A stretch of DNA of 64,000 bases, taken from Anastatus disparis. Lineage: Eukaryota > Arthropoda > Insecta > Hymenoptera > Eupelmidae. This document shows, one piece after another, positions 57,664 to 64,000 of this stretch. Position 1 is the stretch's first letter. Every line of letters begins with the position of its first letter. Under the pieces are notes generated by a model, which was not told where the DNA came from, made no database searches, and worked only from the letters and a program-made list of their open reading frames with translations. A program made the position numbers and the translations under genes. The stretch covers positions 6,810,001-6,874,000 of the forward strand of contig JAFFSR010000347.1 of NCBI GenBank assembly GCA_017163975.1, written 5' to 3'.

Positions 57664-57730
<67 letters not shown>
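57133..57730. repeat. minisatellite, cluster 3, with (TATG)n and (TA)n
   Basis: Continuation of cluster 2: GTGCATGCATGCGAATTGAC, GACATCAAATGTCCCA, AAACCTGTATGTGCGTGCG. Contains (ATGT)n at about 57552-57600 and (TA)n at about 57665-57726. Starts with the right copy of the GTGTGTGCG duplication (57133-57141). Confidence 0.8.
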
Positions 57731-58603
57731 ACATATGTATCAATGCGCATATACCATGAACATTAAAACATATTATAAAGCATCTATATTCGTTGATACT
57801 GCGCAATTCCGGTTGCGCAGTTTATGCTGGCTGAAAACGATAAAGAAGAAAATAACGAGAATACGACATTTCGAAATTTCAAACTGCATTTTCTCGTGAT
57901 TGAGTGAACCGATTGTAATCATTTTTTTTTTAAATTAAAGATAATGGAAATCTTTAAATATTATTAACTGTATTTATGTGTATATATCGATGTATTTTTA
58001 TGGGATTCAATTTTGAAATTTTTGAAACTTTATTTTAAAGTATAAGAGAAGCGCCTCGACGTTTTCGTATTTGTACCTTAACTCGCCGTCGAGGCGCTAC
58101 CGCGCCTTTTGATGATACCTACTAGCCAACTTTAGAGTATACAATAAAATCAGAGTAACAGCAGAATATATTATTCTATAGTATATACTCTGAAGTTGGC
58201 TGACTGACCCATAAAAGCATCTTCGAAATCCATCACTGTGTGCTACGCTATGACAGAGAGAGAATCATTGCGTTCTCAACTCCTTTGTAGATAAGCATTC
58301 ATTCTTTGCTTCTCAGATATTTAGTATAGACGGTACTTGTAAGAAGAAATACTTGTAAATTTATTTAAGTCTTGTCATTTCAATTCCTTAAACTAATGCT
58401 TCTTTGTAGTCCTGGGTGCTACAACTTCTTTTTGGAAATTTTTTATTTATTTTTCAAATACAGTTCGAATTTTGAAAATACTATCGGCGGTACTGCATTT
58501 TTATAAAGAATTACTCTTATTCACAAATCACGTCATTATTCTATTTAATGATCAAATCGTAAATATGGATATGTAGACCTTGGTCAGTGAACTTAGAAAA
58601 ATA
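57731..58603. other. spacer with two small hairpins
   Basis: No gene. Hairpin 1 at about 58050-58100: GCGCCTCGACG and CGTCGAGGCGC, an 11-bp GC-rich perfect stem with a loop of about 27 nt. Hairpin 2 at about 58127-58204: TAGCCAACTTTAGAGTATAC paired with GTATATACTCTGAAGTTGGC. If the dynein exon is real, this lies in its upstream intron. Confidence 0.5.
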
Positions 58604-59263
58604 ATAAGAAGAGTACCCGACCTTCGAGAAACGAATTTGGCTCAAACTGCAGGATATGATGTTTTGATAAAAAAAATAAATCAGTGTTTTTTCTTTTTTT
58701 TGAATAAGCCCCATAGACGGAGATTTAGACATTTTTTCGAAAATATAATAAAAAGGAGCATTTATAAGATCTTGAATAACCAAACAACTGAAACTATAAA
58801 AAAAAGTATGAAAAATATAATAAAGTACAGATTAAATGCTTTTATTTAAGCTTTATTGTATTAAAAAATCTTCTGTGGTTCAAAAGTTGCAGGTGATTAA
58901 AATGTGCTAATGAAATAGCGTTAAAAATTGATATGTTACACGCTGAAAATATTAACAAATATATAGTAATTTTCAATCAGGCACAACTTTTGAACCACAG
59001 AAGCTTTTTTAGTGCAACGAAGCTCAAATAAAAGCATTTAATCTGTACTTTATTTTATTTTACATACTTTTTTTTATAGTTTCAGTTTTTTGGTTATTCA
59101 AGATCTTATAAACATTTCTTTTCATTATATTTTCGAAAAAATGTCTAAATCTCCGTCTATGGGGCCTATTTAAAAAAAAGAAAGAACACTGGTTCATTTT
59201 TTTTCATCAAAAAATCATATCCTGCAATTCAGCTAAATTCGTTTCCCGAAGGTCGGGTACTCT
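58604..59263. repeat. 660-bp foldback MITE
   Basis: AGTACCCGACCTTCGAGAAA near 58607 pairs with TTTCCCGAAGGTCGGGTACT near 59240. Arms (about 58606-58890 and 58985-59262) also share CCCCATAGACGGAGATTTAG and TGTGGTTCAAAAGTTG blocks. An 89-codon plus frame and an 80-codon minus frame are products of the arms. It ends about 100 bp before the dynein exon. Confidence 0.8.
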
Positions 59264-59366
59264 CCTCGTAAGAACTAAATCTTACAAATTATTTTTATTT
59301 TGGCAATACTAAGCATTTATGCTCTTTTTAGATTCTATATGATAAGCTTTTAATATTTTATTTTAG

Positions 59367-59740
59367 GAAAAGGTTGGGAAAATCATATTGAAGGTCAAAA
59401 ATTGAAAGCAGATGGTGATAGTTTTCGAATGAAATTATCTACACAAGAAATTTTTGATGATTGGGCCCGAAAAGTTCAACAGCGTAATATTGGCGTAACA
59501 GGTCGTATTTTTACGATAGAAACAATGCGATCAAGATCTGGAAGAGGAAACATTTTGAAATTAAAAGTTAATTTCTTACCTGAAATAATTACACTTTCTA
59601 AAGAAGTAAGAAATTTGAAAAATCTTGGATTTCGTGTTCCTATTGCCATAGTAAATAAAGCTCACCAAGCTAATTTGCTTTATCCATTTGCAATAAGTTT
59701 AATTGAAAGTATCAGAACTTATGAGAGGACGCTAGAAAAG
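59367..59740 (+). CDS. single exon of cytoplasmic dynein heavy chain
   Basis: An exon of 374 bp between TTTTATTTTAG (acceptor) and AAG|GTATAT (donor). It enters in phase 1 (completing a Gly codon) and leaves in phase 0, with 124 uninterrupted codons. The protein ([66 protein letters not shown]-type end read as [19 protein letters not shown]) is the N-terminal stem of the cytoplasmic dynein 1 heavy chain (Dhc64C/DYNC1H1). It belongs to the tail that dimerises and binds intermediate chains. No neighbouring exon is found within the window, so introns would exceed 4 kb on the right and tens of kb on the left, or this is a duplicated fragment. Some normally invariant positions differ (for example Asn in RNLKNLGF). 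Confidence 0.9.
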
Positions 59741-61363
59741 GTATATATTTTTAAGTACATTAATACGAATTTATTATGTTTATCTGAAAATTATAAAAAA
59801 TTCAATGATTATTTACGGCTCCCGCAAATAACAAAGCGAACCTAAATTATTATTAGTGACAATTACAAATCGTAAATAAAAATTTTTTATCTAAATCTAG
59901 AATACGTTATACAAGCAGTAGTCTCTGCTTGAAAATGTTTTAGAAGGTTATGTTTACTAATGAAAATTTTAATGTTCTTGTTTTTAATAAAATCAACTTG
60001 TTTTTATAAGTTCTATAATAAAATGGAAAACTGAACTAGTCCTAATGAATAAGTTGTTTGAAATAAAACGCAAATGAGATATTAGAATATTTGCAATGGT
60101 ATATGAGCAAGAAATGGAGTCTCCATTCACTCAGCAATTAATTTAATGTTTTTCGTTAATAACTTTAAATAGTTTCTTTTGTTAATTTATTGACTAAACC
60201 AATACACTTCCCTTAAATTCTTTTGTAATATAACAAAACTTTGTTTAGGTGAGGGTCAAACCTTAGGTGAAAAAGTAATATTATAGTCAGGGAGTTTGCA
60301 ACAGTCAAAATGACATTATTTTTACATTGTCGATTCTCTCTTATTTTGTTTCGATATCATAAATAATCAAAATGCCTATCTACTATCAGATTGTTATTAC
60401 CGTCATCAATAAAAATTCATGTACCATGTAATAAATTACTAAATATCTTATGCCTACAAGGTTGATATTTTTTAAAGTCATGAAAACTTATCTAAAAGTA
60501 CAGGTTAATGATATCTACCGCCCCAAAGTTGTCATGAAAGGTCTACCATCCATATAAGGTATTTAGTAAAGTAAGTTAATTAATAAAATAACTAAAAAAA
60601 TATAGTCTACTGAAAATTTAAAGTTGCTAAAGCTTTGGTAGACTCAGCTAAATGCACGGTTTCCTGCCCCTGGCCTCTGTATCGATCTGTTACAGGTAGC
60701 TCTGAATAAATCAATTTACTGATGCCAATGAAAAATCTACAACTTTTTTTCTACAATTACTTCATTTGATTTATTGTTTCATAAGCATAGTCTATATTAG
60801 TATAAGGTGGCTAAGGCTTCGATATACGTACCCAAAATCATAGCGTGGGCACATGATTAGAGCATGTCGCTTTAATTTTAAGAATATTTTTATTTTTTTT
60901 AAATTTTTTTAGCTTTAAACTTAAAAAAACAAAAAATGAACTATAAAATTAATTCACTATTTTTGCACTCAATTGCTTGTTAAAAATCAATTGTTTTGAA
61001 AGAATAAGAGATTTTTTTCTTATTCTTGCAAATAACTGTTAATTTCAAATGTAAAAATATAAAAATTATTATAGAATTGTATAGCATATGGGTGATTCTA
61101 TTCGAACGGGTCAAATTCAAATTTTGAAATAATAGAAAATAAAGCTGTTCATTTTAAAAATTTTACTTAGGTTTTTTTATGGTTATATCTAATAGAACAA
61201 TATCCCAAAGTAGCCAAGCTGTCCATAGGTTATTCCCAGAAAAACTGATAGATAAGAAATATACTGATACAGAGGAATTACTTTTGTTCCAGGGGAATTA
61301 CTTTTTTTATTACCATCACTTGATATATTATTTTCTAATAATATTTATGTCGAACAAAGATTA
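59741..61363. other. AT-rich non-coding, probable intron
   Basis: Downstream of the dynein exon donor. No further exon can be recognised. A slightly GC-richer patch near 60640-60715 (CCTGCCCCTGGCCTCTG) is unassigned. The 62-codon frame at 61179-61367 has no family features. Confidence 0.5.
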
Positions 61364-61367
61364 TTAA

Positions 61368-61899
61368 GAGGCGGTCGGGTCTATTCGCCGCTACATATAG
61401 GGTGGCGCTGCGGTCAGGTGAGAGAAATCTATTAAATATTTTTTATACAGCTATTTACAATTTTCTGAGACGACAATATACTTTTAATGTTGTCATTTCC
61501 TCTAGCCATCTATATGTAGAATAATTATTAATACTTATCTTGTTTGAAAAGTCTGAAATATTGTTATAAAGCGAAAAATGCGATGCAACGTAGGACCGAT
61601 GTAAACATGCGTGCACCTTCCCTTAGTGCGACAGAGAGAGCAATACTAAAGAATGATGTATGCTAATGTTTACGTCGGCTCTACCTCGCGCCGCATTTTT
61701 CGCTTTATAACAATATTTTAGACTTTTCAAACAAAATTAATATTAATAATTATTCTACATATATATGGCTAGAGGAAATGACAAGATTAAAAGTATATTA
61801 TTGTTTCAGTAAATTTTAAATTGCTATATTAAAAATATTTTATATTTTTCTCTCACCTGACCGCAGCGCCACCAAGCGGCAAATGGTTCCGACCGCCTC
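61368..61899. repeat. 532-bp foldback MITE with TTAA duplication
   Basis: GAGGCGGTCGG at 61368 and CCGACCGCCTC at 61889-61899, each flanked outside by TTAA (61364-61367 and 61900-61903). Arms extend through GGTGGCGCTGCGGTCAGGTG and its inverse CACCTGACCGCAGCGCCACC, and GAAAAATGCGNNGC-type sequence near the centre. TTAA targets are typical of piggyBac-type transposons, but the terminus is not a standard piggyBac end. Confidence 0.78.
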
Positions 61900-61903
61900 T
61901 TAA

Positions 61904-62456
61904 GTATCTGAAATACTTTAGAATCAGCTATTACCATATATGGATGAATTTTTAAAAATAGAAAACGACGAGTTACAGCAAAAATATGTATTTTTAAACA
62001 TTATTAGAAGAAAGTTAAAGAACAAATATATCCATATTTGAGAAAGTTTGCTTTTTCAAAATATATAATAATATTATTTTTGTGTTTGGGAGTGGAGTTA
62101 AGTGTACTTGATGACAAAAGATTAGTAGGAAGTTCGCCACGTCCACGTATAGGAACCATTTTATTACCAAAACAATCTAAAATAATATATTATCAATTTA
62201 TAGATTTTCCAATTCAGATTATTCAAAGACTTTCATTTAAATTCAAATAATTATATACTTACTTTGATATCAACGACAAACTCTTCATCAAGGCTAATGA
62301 CAAACTGATATTTTTATTTTATGAATACTACGATGTAACCTTTGATTTCGCTTTATTTATTTGTAGTATATACGAAGTATATAGTGTTGTATGTAAATAT
62401 GAATACAGTGATTGTTTACAAAAAGATTTGAGAATGTGCTTACTCGGAAATTCTCC

Positions 62457-62520
<64 letters not shown>

Positions 62521-63299
62521 TCATTTTTGAATATATAAAAATTATAAGCAGTATAATATGTATTAAATTTCAAGTGTACAAATAATTTAACACTTCATGG
62601 TATAAAATTCATGTATAAAATTGTTGACTCTATTATTTAATTAGAATTTTGTGAATACATCTCAAAAAAGGCAGGGGAATTATATGCCAGGGGAGATTAC
62701 CTGATAATTTGAATGAAATTTTTACCGAGTAAACGGTCTCCAACATTCACTGCTATACAAACTTTTTTAGTTGTACATTACTACTTTCTTAAACGTCTAT
62801 TACGTATTTGAATATGCGCTTATATCATCTGTGACAGTTAAATGTTTAGAGCCAGGGGAATTATCGTAGAAAAGGTAACTTAGCTTTCATAAGTGAAATG
62901 ATGTTTACACGTAAACAAAAATGTATTCTATGATCAACAAAGCAATTTTTTAGCAAAATAAACATATAATAACAATATTTCCATGTGATAGGAATAGCTT
63001 ATACTTTCATAAGATTCAAATATAATATTTTTTATTATTATTGCTTTTTATCTATGAAAAAATATACATTTTTTTTTTATAATAACAGAGGGTCAAAGAA
63101 AATTTTTTTTTTCAACCATTCTGCTGAAATATATGTACGGATGGAAAAAAATATTTTTTGATCTTTCAGAAGTATTAATTCATCTATCCTGTATCTCTAC
63201 AACGTTTAAAAAAAATTTTATATATGATTACAGACAGGGGAGAAAAGAATCTCTCTTTGATTCATGTTATCTTTTTGCTGACTTTATTTATTCATATTT
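61904..63299. other. AT-rich non-coding with (TA)n tract
   Basis: No credible gene; (TA)n at about 62461-62511. A 70-codon frame at 62038-62250 lacks similarity that I recognise. GCCAGGGGA(A/G)ATTA boxes near 62684 and 62851 may be traces of an old repeat. Confidence 0.5.
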
Positions 63300-64000
63300 T
63301 TCGCCAATATAGACTAACTAAATTTTTATATAACTGCTTAAGATCTATGTGATCGCCCAAGATGTTATGATCAATTTTGAGGAAACAAGCTCTTTTTGCT
63401 GCAGATTCTGCAAGCTTTGGTCTCTCAAGATTAGTGTGAGCAGGAATCCAGCATATGCGAATAATCTTTTCTATACGTGATTTTTGCTATACGTGAATTG
63501 TTGTAATAATTTTTTATTTTATTTAGTAGATCATATAAATTGAAAAATACTATAAAGTTAGACTCGATGCTTCTTTTTATGTGGTCCAATGCATTGATTA
63601 CAGAGTGAGCTTCAGCGGTGAATAAGGATAAGAAATCAGGAACCCTGGTTAAATCAGTATGGTCATCCAATGAAATCACAGCTGAGCCTTTTGCGGGTTT
63701 AGATGAAAGAAGACTTGTATATAACAGTTTGCAATTCTTGTGAGAGCTAAGTTTAGCCTCTATGCGACTTACGATGGGTATGTTTTTAGTGTGTTGCAAC
63801 TTATTTCATATTTTAAAGTCTATGACATAATCTTCAGAAAGACAGTAAACAAAACTTAAGTTTGTTCTAGGAAATATATCAGGCAGGGTACACTTGATAT
63901 TTATTAGAGCCATGTTGATTCCGCCTTTGATCATATGGTCCTTTATTTCAGATTGTTTATTTGTTATTAGATGAAAATTCTGGTTTAAGGGGTTAGATTT
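63300..64000 (-). pseudogene. LINE RNase H domain, degraded, runs off the window
   Basis: Minus strand, entering from the right edge. KGSAVISLDDHTDLTRVPDF and LSLFTAEAHSVINALDHIK (about 63560-63690) match the pattern of LINE-encoded RNase H, with the Glu of FTAEA in the conserved position. Lower down, about 63380-63460, IIRICWIPAHTNLERPKLAE is the WIPAH segment with the late His, in a different frame. A TGA near 63815 separates an upstream polar segment (63816-64000). Elements of the jockey/I groups carry RNase H after RT. Frameshifts and the stop make it a relic. Confidence 0.72.

Noticed and set aside
57531..57806. 91-codon minus frame rich in Ile-Tyr and Tyr-Ile-His-Thr
   Set aside because: Translation of (TA)n and (TATG)n microsatellites.
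58580..58849. 89-codon plus frame near the dynein exon
   Set aside because: Falls in the left arm of a foldback MITE; mirrored by a minus frame in the same arm.
62038..62250. 70-codon plus frame with a hydrophobic start
   Set aside because: Signal-peptide-like start, but no conserved features, no splice context and AT-rich composition.

Overview
The window looks like AT-rich nuclear DNA from an arthropod, most likely an insect. The reasons are one intact exon of cytoplasmic dynein heavy chain with normal splice sites (59367-59740), a Polinton/Maverick relic, an errantivirus-like LTR retroelement carrying a baculovirus-F-type envelope gene, LINE, Helitron and foldback elements, many (TA)n tracts, and no bacterial gene organisation. 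I cannot name the order or species. The only host coding sequence I can defend is the dynein exon; almost everything else is mobile or repetitive DNA.

Layout. 1-5428: minus-strand remnant of a Polinton (integrase, penton-like PY, PX, double-jelly-roll capsid protein, an unrecognised conserved ORF, adenain-like protease), partly broken and without visible polymerase or ATPase. 5429-16950: gene-poor AT-rich DNA holding a small foldback element (8422-8557) and a minus-strand retroviral-type LTR with a tRNA-Lys primer-binding site (13575-14661). 16960-23012: nested inverted repeats with a GC-rich LINE fragment inserted between 7-bp duplications. 23013-25237: minisatellite, a GC-rich hairpin and a 705-bp near-perfect palindrome.

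25238-44185: one 18.9-kb Ty3/gypsy-type retroelement with about 597-bp LTRs and a 4-bp target duplication. The plus strand carries gag, protease, RT-RNase H, then an OTU-like cysteine protease domain and a macro-domain-like segment placed between RNase H and integrase, then integrase and, far downstream, an F-type envelope gene. In the roughly 7.7 kb between integrase and envelope lie, on the opposite strand, a spliced three-exon gene with an intact frame and a second spliced gene encoding a SIAH-type RING plus zinc finger, followed by three blocks of tandem repeats. OTU-like, macro-like and SIAH-like modules in a single retroelement would together touch ubiquitin and ADP-ribose signalling; this is the most striking content of the window. 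Many sense-strand frames are broken by stops and small indels, so this copy is probably dead although young (LTRs about 98 percent identical by eye).

44190-49162: two copies of a 345-bp foldback element, a four-finger C2H2 relic, a Helitron-type Pif1 helicase relic and a degenerate converging minisatellite. 49163-57132: an 8-kb foldback element with long inverted termini, an apparent 9-bp target duplication and internal satellite arrays containing 13 copies of a 23-bp palindrome; it split a minisatellite in two and itself contains a smaller TA-flanked element. 57133-64000: minisatellite, foldback elements, the dynein exon, a TTAA-flanked MITE, and a LINE RNase H relic running off the right edge.
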